Below are positions 26,692 through 34,599 of a stretch of DNA of 64,000 nucleotides, one piece after another. Numbering within the stretch: the stretch's first letter is position 1; each line of letters opens with the position of its first letter. Below the pieces are notes generated by a model that worked only from the letters and a program-made list of their open reading frames with translations, was not told the DNA's origin and did not search any database. The DNA comes from Rhizomicrobium sp. (GTDB taxonomy: Bacteria; Pseudomonadota; Alphaproteobacteria; Micropepsales; Micropepsaceae): the NCBI GenBank assembly GCA_037200045.1, contig JBBCHM010000001.1:1-64000 (forward strand), read 5' to 3'. The translations under genes were made by a program, and so were the position numbers.

Positions 26692-26770
26692 AGTGGATTG
26701 GAAAAGACAACCCAAATGGTCAGACCACGTTGCGGATGTCGCGTCAATGGGTTGGGATTGCCAATCCACT
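26692..26770. promoter_or_regulatory. Inverted-repeat operator region between hydrolase operon and HxlR gene
   Basis: AGTGGATTGG (26692-26701) and CCAATCCACT (26761-26770) are exact reverse complements 59 bp apart. The distal arm also contains a compact palindrome, GGATTG-C-CAATCC (26755-26767), 25 bp before the HxlR ATG. Arrangement and position fit an autoregulated divergent operator bound by the HxlR dimer. Confidence 0.6.
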
Positions 26771-26792
26771 AATCAGGCGATAAAAGACAAAA

Positions 26793-27266
26793 ATGAGAGC
26801 TCCACGCATCGCCAACCCCCGAGTCTGTTCCATCGATGCCGCCATGAAGGTAATCGGCGAGAAATGGGCGCTGCTGGCTCTTCGCGAGATCGTCCTTGGC
26901 CAGCACCGCTTCGACGACATCGCGTTCAACACCGGTGCGCCGCGCGACGTCCTGGCCGCCCGGCTGAAATCGCTGGAGGCCGCCGGCATCGTGCGGCGGA
27001 CGCTCTATCAGAAGCGGCCCGCCCGGCATGCGTATCATCTCACGGAGGCGGGCGAGCAGCTTTTCGCCGTCCTGCATGCGATCCGCGATTGGGGTGACCG
27101 GTTCATGCGCGACGATCCGGAAAACGTCGTCGTCTTCCGCCATTCCTGCGGCGCCGAGCTGCGCACGCAGATGTGCTGCGCCGCCTGCGGCGAGGTGGTT
27201 GCTCCGGAAGACGTGGCAGGCGACCGGGTGGTGCGTCGGTCGGACATTGTCCGCACCGAAGCCTGA
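26793..27266 (+). CDS. HxlR-family transcriptional regulator
   Basis: A 157-residue winged-helix regulator. The HxlR core occupies about residues 10-108: VCSIDAAMKVIGEKWALLAL, GQHRFDDIAFNTGAPRDVLA, RLKSLEAAGIVRRTLYQ, HAYHLTEAGEQLFAVLHAI. The conserved N-terminal Cys (Cys12) used by some HxlR proteins for thiol or electrophile sensing is present. The C-terminus (about 115-145) adds a cysteine group, HSCGAELRTQMCCAACGEVV, spaced like a small zinc ribbon (C-x8-C-C-x2-C), which is seen in a subset of the family. It diverges from the hydrolase/hydrolase/SDR operon and probably represses it and itself through the inverted repeats between them. Confidence 0.92.
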   Translation: MRAPRIANPRVCSIDAAMKVIGEKWALLALREIVLGQHRFDDIAFNTGAPRDVLAARLKSLEAAGIVRRTLYQKRPARHAYHLTEAGEQLFAVLHAIRDWGDRFMRDDPENVVVFRHSCGAELRTQMCCAACGEVVAPEDVAGDRVVRRSDIVRTEA

Positions 27267-27853
27267 TCGGGCTTCCGTTTGTCTCTGTACCGCTTCAAGC
27301 CTAAGCGGGAACGCGGTAGCCAAGGCCGATGAAGGCATCTTCGCTCCAATGTCGCTTAGATTTCCCATCGACAAGCGGAGCGGATCATCATCACTTTTCG
27401 CTATGTCTATGACGATCAGGTATTCGCTTTGATACGGATTTGTGTGCCGAGTTCTGCCTTTGTATGCCTTTTCACGCCGAGAAGAACGAAATGAAACAGC
27501 AGGCAAACCCCTATTCTACCAGGATATAGATGGTGGGCGCGACAGGGATTGAACCTGTGACCCCTCCCGTGTGAAGGGAAGAAAGAATTCTCCTTGTTCA
27601 ACGGCTTAGGGTCATTTTCGGCTTTTTTCCACGTCTTTTCCACGGATCCAAACGTTGCGACAAACGTCATAGGCTAGAACGTCGACCGTCTGCTTTCAGA
27701 TGCTATGTCGATGATGAGGCGCGGCAGTGATCGGGCGAATTCGACCAATGCGACACGGCATTCACGCGATGCCGTGGAACCGCGCATATTAAGGGCTCTG
27801 GACGCCTTCAAGCTTTGAGGCTGAGATAAGCTCGGTTTGTAAGGGGGATCGGG
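27267..27853. other. A+T-richer intergenic patch with tRNA fragment
   Basis: A 587-bp stretch without a supported gene, noticeably less GC-rich than its surroundings. It contains the tRNA-Val 3' fragment (27531-27580). A small open frame on the minus strand (27416-27670) reads into the fragment and has lysine/asparagine-rich composition; it may be the remnant of a mobile-element gene end but has no recognised domain. The AraC gene starts just after the patch. Confidence 0.5.
27531..27580 (-). repeat. 3' fragment of tRNA-Val(CAC), candidate att site
   Basis: On the minus strand the 50 nt hold the 3' half of a tRNA: anticodon stem-loop (TTCCC, loop TTCACAC with anticodon CAC, GGGAG), variable loop, T-arm (ACAGG-TTCAATC-CCTGT), acceptor 3' strand CGCGCCC, A and an encoded CCA. 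No D-arm or 5' acceptor strand precedes it, so it is not a working tRNA. Integrases that target tRNA genes leave exactly such a duplicate of the 3' end at the far side of an island. Confidence 0.75.
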
Positions 27854-28768
27854 ATGTCGAGTGGCGTCACTGTGGACGATGTCCGGCGGGAGCTTAAGGA
27901 CAGACCTCTTTTGGCATCGAATCGCGGTCTCCCTTGGATGGGCGTCGCGGTGGACGAGTTTGACGGCTATTTTGCGAATGACGTTCTGGCGCCGCCGCGC
28001 GACCACAACGCCATAACCATAAATCTCGGCGTGTCGCCATTGATCATCCAGCACCGCTGCGGGCGCAGCTTTCGTAGCCCGTCGCAAATCGGCGAGGCTT
28101 CCATCATACCGGCCGGCCATGAATCCCGCTGGCAAGGACGCGTGCCCGCCAACATATGTTTGCGATTCGCTCCGGAGATTTTGCGCCAAGCGGGTTACGA
28201 CGCGCGCGCGACCGGCGAACCGAGGGTGAGGATGGCGAACGGCTTTCGCCTTCGCGACCCCATGCTGGCGCACTATGGCACGCTTTTCCGCCACGAGCTG
28301 ACGAGGCCGGCGCATCCGACTCAAATTCTCTTGATCGAAAGCCTGACGACGACGCTGTTGATGCACCTGCTGCGCGGCTACACCGATGCGGTGGGCGTCG
28401 ACGACCGGTGGACGACGTCGTCGCACAGCGCGGCCATTCGGCGCGTGCTTCGCTATATCGACGACCAGCCCAACTCTCGCATCGCTCTTGAGGAACTCGC
28501 CGATGTTGCGGGGGTGAGCCGCTTCCATTTCTGCCGCGTCTTCAAACGCGAATTGGGCATGACCCCGGCGAGCTATGTCGAGCGCGCGCGAATCGAACGG
28601 GCCAAGACTTTGATTCGCAGCGGCCAGTGGTCCCTGGCCGAAGTGGCGCATGAAATCGGATTCTCCGACCAGAGCCATTTCACACGCCGTTTCCAGAGTC
28701 ACGAACGGTGCACCCCGGCTGCGTATGCGCGCGAATACGGACGGCGGTCGCCATCCCGGCGCAATTAA
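27854..28768 (+). CDS. AraC-family transcriptional regulator
   Basis: A 304-residue activator. The C-terminal AraC domain (about residues 200-297) has both helix-turn-helix units: IALEELADVAGVSRFHFCRV then FKRELGMTPASYVERARIER, and LAEVAHEIGFSDQSHFTRRF. The N-terminal 180 residues are a sensor domain with a short beta-rich region (GRSFRSPSQIGEASIIPAGH) of the type seen in small-molecule-responsive AraC proteins. The ATG follows GGGATCGGG. Base composition is lower in GC than the flanking operons, in keeping with a position just inside a possible island. The likely target is the hydrolase gene 105 bp downstream. Confidence 0.9.
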   Translation: MSSGVTVDDVRRELKDRPLLASNRGLPWMGVAVDEFDGYFANDVLAPPRDHNAITINLGVSPLIIQHRCGRSFRSPSQIGEASIIPAGHESRWQGRVPANICLRFAPEILRQAGYDARATGEPRVRMANGFRLRDPMLAHYGTLFRHELTRPAHPTQILLIESLTTTLLMHLLRGYTDAVGVDDRWTTSSHSAAIRRVLRYIDDQPNSRIALEELADVAGVSRFHFCRVFKRELGMTPASYVERARIERAKTLIRSGQWSLAEVAHEIGFSDQSHFTRRFQSHERCTPAAYAREYGRRSPSRRN

Positions 28769-28873
28769 GCCGGTGGCCGAGCAATATCCGTCCAAGCGGC
28801 GCATGGCGCGGCAATCTTTCCAAGAGTTCAGCGGTCAATATGGCCACGTAACCGTTTTGAAAGGCTGGTTCTC

Positions 28874-29614
28874 ATGAAGAATACGATCGCGGCGGCGCTC
28901 GCTTGTACCGCGCTCTTGGCGTTTGCACCGACACAGGCGGCACCTGTCAAGAATATCGTTCTCGTCCACGGCGCGTGGGCTGACGGGTCGGGCTGGAAGG
29001 GCGTCTACGACATCCTCAGGAAGGACGGCTACAACGTCAGCGTCGTCGCCAATCCCGATACCGGCCTCGCAGACGATATTGCCGCCACAGAGCGGGTGCT
29101 CGCGCGCCTTGACGGCCCCATCATTCTTGTCGGCCACTCCTACGGCGGCGTCGTGATCTCGAATGCCGGCCTGAATCCGAAAGTGGTGGGCCTTGTCTAT
29201 ATCGCGGCCTTCGCGCCCGATATCGGCGAGTCCGCGGCGCAGTTTCTCCCGAAGGGACCGCTTCCGGGTACGCCGACGAAGGATGGGCTTCTGTTCATGA
29301 AGCGGGATATCTACCTCAATGCGTTTGCGCCGGACGTGCCGCAGGATGTGAAGGAGTTCATGGCCGACAGCCAGGTTCCGATTCAACTCAGCGGCGTCAC
29401 GGCGAAGGCCACCAAGGCGGCGTGGAGGAGCAAGCCCACCTGGTATCTCGTATCGAAGGATGACGCGATCATCCCGCCCGACAACGAGCGGATGTTCGCA
29501 CGTCGCATGAAAGCGACGACCGAAGAAGTCGCGGGAAGCCATGTCGCGTTCATTTCCCATCCGGACGTCGCCGCGGCCCTGATCGAAAAAGCGGCGATGG
29601 GTGCTGCGAAGTAG
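28874..29614 (+). CDS. Exported alpha/beta hydrolase (paralogue of 5573-6340)
   Basis: A 246-residue hydrolase with a signal peptide (MKNTIAAALACTALLAFAPT, cut near QAA). The mature part has VKNIVLVHGAWADGSGWKGV, nucleophile Ser in ILVGHSYGGVVISNAG, SKDDAIIPPDN (acid) and GSHVAFISHPDVAAAL (His). It aligns along its length with the product of 5573-6340 and differs mainly in a shorter middle insert. The substrate is unknown. It follows the AraC gene on the same strand, so it may be its regulated target. Confidence 0.87.
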   Translation: MKNTIAAALACTALLAFAPTQAAPVKNIVLVHGAWADGSGWKGVYDILRKDGYNVSVVANPDTGLADDIAATERVLARLDGPIILVGHSYGGVVISNAGLNPKVVGLVYIAAFAPDIGESAAQFLPKGPLPGTPTKDGLLFMKRDIYLNAFAPDVPQDVKEFMADSQVPIQLSGVTAKATKAAWRSKPTWYLVSKDDAIIPPDNERMFARRMKATTEEVAGSHVAFISHPDVAAALIEKAAMGAAK

Positions 29615-29681
29615 CCTTGAACGCGCCCGGCTTTCGAAAGGCCAGCCGTGCTTCGCCCGATAAACGGGAGCGAGGAGCCTC

Positions 29682-30140
29682 TTGGACCCCAGTTATATTT
29701 CCGCCTTGTCAGGATTGGCCGGGGCGGCGATCGGCGGCTTCACCTCCATCTCGACGGCATGGGTCTCCCAATTCGCGCAATTTCGCGAGCGAACGCTCGC
29801 TGGCGAGCGCGCAAAGCGAGAGAAATTGTTCGGAGATTTCGTAACCGAAGCCAGCCGCCTCTACGGAGATGCGCTCACGCACGAACGGGACGACATCAAG
29901 AATCTGGTCGAACTCTATGCGATGGTTTCAAAAATGCGCCTGCTGGCATCGGAAGCCGTCGTTGCATCCGCAGAGCGGACGATGGACATCATCGTCGAGA
30001 CCTATTTGTCCCCAAACCGGGGTCTTCAGGAGTTCCGCGATGCCGGAAAGAAAGGCGAACTGAATTTTCTGCGTGATTTCGCCGACCTTTGTCGAGCGGA
30101 ACTCAATTTAATTCGGCCCAGGCGGCATCGACGCGCATGA
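29682..30140 (+). CDS. Hypothetical protein with N-terminal membrane segment
   Basis: A 152-residue protein beginning with DPSYISALSGLAGAAIGGFT, a Gly/Ala-rich segment that could be a membrane helix, followed by a long charged helical region (RERTLAGERAKREKLFGDFV, LYGDALTHERDDIKNLVELY). The start is a TTG at 29682 with GAGGAG 4 bp before it; the reading frame and ribosome site support it although no ATG is available near. Proteins of this layout (an N-terminal anchor plus a helical cytoplasmic body) are common as unassigned conserved hypotheticals in alphaproteobacteria. Function unknown. Confidence 0.65.
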   Translation: MDPSYISALSGLAGAAIGGFTSISTAWVSQFAQFRERTLAGERAKREKLFGDFVTEASRLYGDALTHERDDIKNLVELYAMVSKMRLLASEAVVASAERTMDIIVETYLSPNRGLQEFRDAGKKGELNFLRDFADLCRAELNLIRPRRHRRA

Positions 30141-30179
30141 AACATGTCGTTGGCCCTCGCTATGCCTCTCGACCCAGCC

Positions 30180-32369
30180 TCACGTGTCGAGCATTTTGCG
30201 GACCTTGCTCGTGAGTGCGGACAGCGCGAAAGGTTTGGTGAGCACTTCCATTCCGTGCCCGAGACGGCCGCTGCTGACCGTGGCGTTTTCCGCGTAGCCG
30301 GTGATGAAAAGGACCTTGAGGTCCTTGCGCTCCATGCAGACCGCGTCGGCCAGCTGACGCCCGTTCATTCCGCCGGGCAGCCCGACATCGGTGATCAGCA
30401 GCGCGATGGAAGGTTGGGACTGCGCGACGGCGAGAGCGGATGCGGCATCGCTTGCTTCCAATACGTTGTAACCGTTCTCCGTCAGCACCTCAGCCACAAG
30501 CATTCTCACGGTCGGCTCGTCATCGACGATGAGGATGGTCTCGCCTGAGCCGGGATGCGTCCGCTCGGCGGCCGCGCCGGTGGTTTCGTCGGGCGTCCCG
30601 ACATGGCGCGGAAGATAGAGGCACGTGGTCGTGCCTTTCCCGACCTCGGTATAGATGCGGACCTGCCCGCCCGACTGGCGCACGAAGCCGTAGATCATGG
30701 ACAGGCCCAGGCCGGTACCCTGGCCCAGCGGCTTGGTCGTATAGAACGGGTCGAAGGCGCGGGCCGCCACGTCGGGCGTCATGCCCGTGCCGGTGTCGGA
30801 GACGCACAGCGAGATATATTGTCCCGCGGGTAGTTCGCGCTCCCCTGCCGTGCGCTCGTCGAGCCATCGGTTGGCGGTCTCGATGATCAGCTTGCCGCCG
30901 TCCGGCATGGCATCGCGCGCGTTGATGCACAGATTGAGCAGCGCGCTTTCGAGCTGGGGCGCATCGACCCGCGTCGGCCACAACCCGCCAGCACCCACGA
31001 CCTCGACGGCGATGTTGGGACCGACCGTGCGGCGGACGAGATCCTCCATGCCGGCGATAAGCCGGTTCACGTCGGTGGGCCGGGGATCGAGCGTCTGCCG
31101 CCGCGAGAAGGCCAGCAGGCGATGGGTCAGCGCCGCCGCCCGGTTGGCGGATTCGAGCGCGGCGTTGAGAAAGCGGTCTGCGTCGCCGGCGCGGCCTTCG
31201 GCTATGCGGTGCTGGGCGCGGTCCAGCGCGCCGGTGATGCCTTGCAGGATATTGTTGAAGTCGTGCGCCAGCCCGCCGGTCAGCTGTCCGACGGCTTCCA
31301 TCTTCTGCGCCTGGCGGAGCTGCTCTTCGAGATTCTGGCGATCGGTGATGTCGCGTGCGGTGACCGCAAGACGGCGCTTCTGTCCGGCCTCCGCCGGGAT
31401 TGGAGTCGCGACCGCCTCGATCGCGGAGTTTCCCTGCCGCCGGGAGTATCTATACGGCATATCCTGCCGCAACGCTTTCGCCAGATGCGCATTCAGGGTG
31501 GCGGCGCCGTCCGATGGCAAGACCTCATCGACCGTCCGCCCAATCACTTCTTCTCGCGCCATACCGTAGAGATTGAGCGTGGCGGGATTGATCTCGGCAT
31601 ATTCGAACCTGCCGTCCTCGCGCAGCGCAAGGATCGCATGGCACTCGGACGAGTGCAGGTAGAAAGTTCTGATGTTCTCGAGCTCCGCCGTGCGTTCTGC
31701 GACGCGGCTCTCGAGGGTTTCGTTCGCGATCTGAAGCGCGATCTCCATTTTCTTGTGCTCGGTCACGTCGACGCCTTGCACGAAAATGCCGATCACCGCG
31801 CCTTGGCTGTCCAGGATGGGCTGATAGACGAAATCGACATAGCGCTCGTCGACCGGTCCGTCCCGCGTCTCCTGTCGCAGATATTTGGAGCCGACTGCCG
31901 AATAGGCTTTTGCGTCGCGAAAGACGGCGTCCAGAAGCTCGAGATAGCCTTGGGCGACTGCATCGGGCAAAGCCTCGGCGATGGTTCGCCCGAGCACCGG
32001 CCGATGGCCCACCAGTTCGAGATAGCGCGGATTGACCAGCTCGATGACGTGTTCGGGCCCGCGCAGCATGGCCATGAAGGTCGGCGCCTGTTCGAACAGG
32101 AGGGCCAGCCTCTGCTGCTCCGATGCCAGGACTCGATTGGCGAGGACCTGGTCGGTGATCTCGATGCAGACGCCGAACAAGCCGGCGACGGTCCCATCGT
32201 CGCGCCGCGCCGGCGTATAGGAGAAGGCGAAATGCGCTTCCTCCAGCTTGCCGCGCCGGTCCAGCGCCAGCGAGATGTCGTCCATATGGATGGGCTGCCC
32301 GGCCCATACCTGGTCGAACAGCGGCTTCAGGTCGGTCCACGCCTCGGCCCAGACTTCGCTGGCCGGCAT
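30180..32369 (-). CDS. Hybrid sensor histidine kinase, 5' truncated
   Basis: A hybrid kinase of 729 residues from the first ATG. Three PAS regions (1-80, 85-210, 235-345) are followed by HisKA with His369 (LTGGLAHDFNNILQGITGAL), an ATPase domain (LLNLCINARDAM, SDTGTGM, TTKPLGQGTGLGLSMIYGF) and a C-terminal receiver with the acidic pair at 616-617, acceptor Asp661 (LLITDVGLPGG) and Lys712. The frame stays open upstream of the ATG for about 30 codons that encode the start of the first PAS (IVAWGPDRTWLYNDAFIPI), and a stop then appears at 32463-32465, exactly where homology ends. Family members have about 40-50 further N-terminal residues. The 5' end has therefore been lost at the junction near 32,460, and the natural start and promoter are missing. 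Confidence 0.85.
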   Translation of the reverse strand: MPASEVWAEAWTDLKPLFDQVWAGQPIHMDDISLALDRRGKLEEAHFAFSYTPARRDDGTVAGLFGVCIEITDQVLANRVLASEQQRLALLFEQAPTFMAMLRGPEHVIELVNPRYLELVGHRPVLGRTIAEALPDAVAQGYLELLDAVFRDAKAYSAVGSKYLRQETRDGPVDERYVDFVYQPILDSQGAVIGIFVQGVDVTEHKKMEIALQIANETLESRVAERTAELENIRTFYLHSSECHAILALREDGRFEYAEINPATLNLYGMAREEVIGRTVDEVLPSDGAATLNAHLAKALRQDMPYRYSRRQGNSAIEAVATPIPAEAGQKRRLAVTARDITDRQNLEEQLRQAQKMEAVGQLTGGLAHDFNNILQGITGALDRAQHRIAEGRAGDADRFLNAALESANRAAALTHRLLAFSRRQTLDPRPTDVNRLIAGMEDLVRRTVGPNIAVEVVGAGGLWPTRVDAPQLESALLNLCINARDAMPDGGKLIIETANRWLDERTAGERELPAGQYISLCVSDTGTGMTPDVAARAFDPFYTTKPLGQGTGLGLSMIYGFVRQSGGQVRIYTEVGKGTTTCLYLPRHVGTPDETTGAAAERTHPGSGETILIVDDEPTVRMLVAEVLTENGYNVLEASDAASALAVAQSQPSIALLITDVGLPGGMNGRQLADAVCMERKDLKVLFITGYAENATVSSGRLGHGMEVLTKPFALSALTSKVRKMLDT

Positions 32370-32456
32370 TCCGAGACAGTCGGGATGCTTGCGCCCCGCG
32401 ATGGGGATGAAGGCGTCGTTGTAGAGCCAGGTCCTGTCGGGTCCCCAAGCGACGAT

Positions 32457-32465
32457 CGGGATTTA
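32457..32465. other. Junction joining two 5'-truncated divergent genes
   Basis: The minus-strand kinase frame is coding-like up to about 32,459-32,462 and stops at 32463-32465. The plus-strand sulfotransferase frame is coding-like from 32461. Both genes are cut within a few bases of each other, with no intergenic DNA, promoter or insertion sequence between them. Confidence 0.7.
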
Positions 32466-32472
32466 TCGCGCG

Positions 32473-33645
32473 TTGATCGCGCAGGGGCCGGCATCGCCGG
32501 AGGTCCATCTTTGGCTGGGCCATGCGCTCAGGGCGATCGGAAGAAGCGAGGAGTCCATCGAAGCCTATCGCGCCGCGACCGCAATGCGTGGCGATTTCGG
32601 GGATGCCTATTGGAGCCTCGCCAACCTGAAGACCTATCGGTTCGCAGACGAAGAGATCGCGCGGATGCGCCACGAAGAGGCCGCACCCGAGACGTCGCCG
32701 GTCGACCGCGCCCATCTGTGCTTCGCCCTCGGCAAGGCGTTGGAAGACCGCGATGAGATTGCCGCGTCCTGGGATTTTTATGCGCGCGGCAACGCGCTGA
32801 TGCGAGCCCGCAACAGCCACCGGCCGCACGCGACGGAAGCGGCCGCGGCGGCGCAGATGAAAATCTGCAATCGCGAATTCTTCGCTCGCCGGAGCGGCTG
32901 GGGAAGCGCGCGTCCGGATCCGATCTTTATCGTCGGCCTGCCAAGATCGGGCTCAACCTTGTTGGAGCAGATCCTCGCGTCCCATTCCCAGGTCGATGGT
33001 ACGCAGGAATTGCCGGACATTCCGCGCATCGTTCGAGGCCTTCAGGCGCACGGCTCCTATCCGGCGGTGATGGAGCGCCTGACTGAAACCGACATCGCCG
33101 CGCTGGCCGAGAAATATCTGACGGACACGGCAGTCCACCGCAGGGGACGGGCGTTCTTCATCGACAAGATGCCGAACAATTTCCGCCACATCGGTCTGAT
33201 CCAACTCATGCTGCCCAATGCGCGCATCATCGATGCCCGGCGGGAGCCGATGGCGTGCTGCTTCGGCAATCTCAAGCAATTGTTCGGCGACGGTCAGGAA
33301 TTTGCGTACGGCCAGGAAGACATTGCCCGCTATTATCGCAGCTACCTCGCTCTGATGCGCCATTGGGACGAGGTTCTGCCGGCGCGCATCCTGCGCGTCC
33401 ATTACGAAGACGTCGTCACCGATTTGGAAGGCAGCGTGCGCCGCCTGCTCGCGTATTGCGGTCTCGCCTTCGAACCGGCCTGCCTCGAATTTCACCGTGC
33501 CCGCCGCAGCATTGCCACCCCAAGCTCGGAACAGGTGCGTCGTCCGATTTCGCGCGGCAGCCTCGACGCCTGGAAGAAATACGAGACTTGGCTATCGCCG
33601 TTGAAAACCGCTCTGGGGGACGCGATCTTGCGCTATCGCGACTGA
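32473..33645 (+). CDS. TPR-sulfotransferase family protein, 5' truncated
   Basis: A 390-residue open frame from a TTG. It starts in the middle of a TPR repeat (LWLGHALRAIGRSEESIEAY), and coding-like sequence continues a few codons upstream (IYRALIAQ from 32461) before running into the kinase DNA, with a TAG at 32422. The C-terminal two-thirds is a sulfotransferase domain: the PAPS-binding loop IFIVGLPRSGSTLLEQILAS (151-170), DKMPNNFRHIGLI, and ARIIDARREPMACCFGNLKQ (3'-phosphate motif). Family members usually carry several more TPRs. Sulfate acceptors in this family are mostly unknown. With no ATG, promoter or ribosome site it is probably not expressed normally. Its 3' end overlaps the lrp-type gene by 13 bp. 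Confidence 0.8.
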   Translation: MIAQGPASPEVHLWLGHALRAIGRSEESIEAYRAATAMRGDFGDAYWSLANLKTYRFADEEIARMRHEEAAPETSPVDRAHLCFALGKALEDRDEIAASWDFYARGNALMRARNSHRPHATEAAAAAQMKICNREFFARRSGWGSARPDPIFIVGLPRSGSTLLEQILASHSQVDGTQELPDIPRIVRGLQAHGSYPAVMERLTETDIAALAEKYLTDTAVHRRGRAFFIDKMPNNFRHIGLIQLMLPNARIIDARREPMACCFGNLKQLFGDGQEFAYGQEDIARYYRSYLALMRHWDEVLPARILRVHYEDVVTDLEGSVRRLLAYCGLAFEPACLEFHRARRSIATPSSEQVRRPISRGSLDAWKKYETWLSPLKTALGDAILRYRD

Positions 33646-34250
33646 CGAGAAGCGGCGGACGACCGGGGAAGCGGCGGCAGACGCAATTTGCGCGGAGCCG
33701 CCGGGGCCGGCGCATCCTGCAGCGGAGCCAGTGGGACGGTGGGCTCGTTCTTGGCGACATGCACCGCAAACGCCGTCTTGACGGTCTCGACATTCGGAGC
33801 GGTCAGGAGGGACCGGGTGACGAAGGCCTGAAGTTCGGTCAAATCCCTGGCGACGCATTTGAGCAGGAAGTCGGTCTCGCCCGAGAGGGCGCAACATTCG
33901 CGCACCGTGGACCAGCCCTGCACGCGTTTCTCGAACGCCTTAACCTCGCGATCGGATTGGGACTTGAGCCCGACGGACACGAAGGCCAACACCGCAAAGC
34001 CGAGCTTCTGAGCATCCAGCACCGCATGATAGCCGCGGATGTATCCTCGTTCTTCCAGAAGATGGGTGCGCCGAAGGGCGGGGGGCGGCGTGACGCCGGC
34101 ATATTCCGCCAGCTGCACATTTGTGGCGCGGCCATTTATTTGCAGGGCATGCAGGATGTGGAGATCGACGCCGTCGAGGCCGGGGGTGCCCTGGACCATC
34201 CGCTTTCCGGCGGCAGCCGCCTCGTCCGATCCCGCTTCGTGCTGCGCCAT
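33633..34250 (-). CDS. Lrp/AsnC-family transcriptional regulator
   Basis: A 205-residue regulator. The N-terminal AsnC-type helix-turn-helix spans about residues 23-75 (LDGVDLHILHALQINGRATN, VQLAEYAGVTPPPALRRTHL, LEERGYIRGYHAVLD). The Lrp ligand-binding (RAM) domain spans about 85-160 (FAVLAFVSVGLKSQSDREVK, VRECCALSGETDFLLKCVAR). A proline/alanine/arginine-rich tail of about 35 residues follows and is not part of the usual 150-160 residue family length. PPPALRR replaces the more common SxxxxRR recognition segment. Targets are unknown. The 3' end overlaps the convergent sulfotransferase gene by 13 bp. Confidence 0.9.
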   Translation of the reverse strand: MAQHEAGSDEAAAAGKRMVQGTPGLDGVDLHILHALQINGRATNVQLAEYAGVTPPPALRRTHLLEERGYIRGYHAVLDAQKLGFAVLAFVSVGLKSQSDREVKAFEKRVQGWSTVRECCALSGETDFLLKCVARDLTELQAFVTRSLLTAPNVETVKTAFAVHVAKNEPTVPLAPLQDAPAPAAPRKLRLPPLPRSSAASRQSR

Positions 34251-34599
34251 GCTTGAAGGACCTGACCAGTGCAGATGGAAAGGACCGCCGCATTCTTGCG
34301 AGATGCAGCGGTCAAGTCTTGGGGTTCCGTTCCGTGCCGAGGCAGGAACACAGCGCTCTTTGACTCAGCGCCGCACCTCTTAAGACGATGGGCGGGGGAA
34401 TTTCCCTATGGAGAAGCTCGGTGATCGGCGCATGGGTGCCCCGCGCGCCCGAACAGGTGGGCGCGATCGGCGCCGCCCGCAGCCGAGGGCGGGGCATTCC
34501 CCGCCGTGAGGGCCGGATTGCCCAAATAATCGATTTCGATCAAGATCGGTATTAATCGCGCACCGCCAGGGCGTGCGAGCGGGGCTGGAATCTGGAATC
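34251..34599. other. Intergenic region upstream of the esterase genes
   Basis: 349 bp between the divergent Lrp gene and the CocE-like hydrolase. No gene can be supported. The right third is A+T-rich and holds the TTGATCGA-type motif (34532-34546) about 55 bp before the hydrolase ATG, so it probably contains that promoter. Confidence 0.45.
34532..34546 (-). promoter_or_regulatory. TTGATCGA-type motif, copy 1
   Basis: ATCTTGATCGAAATC (minus strand) in the A+T-rich region about 55 bp before the CocE-like hydrolase gene. It shares the core TTGATCGA with sites before the rhamnose kinase and the TonB receptor. Proposed, not proven, operator of the locus. Confidence 0.4.

Noticed and set aside
27531-27580. 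A functional tRNA-Val gene
   Set aside because: Only the anticodon arm to CCA is present; the D-arm and 5' acceptor strand are absent from the neighbouring sequence, so it was called a fragment.
27674-28804. A 376-codon minus-strand frame opposite the AraC gene
   Set aside because: Shadow of the AraC regulator, whose two helix-turn-helix units are on the plus strand.
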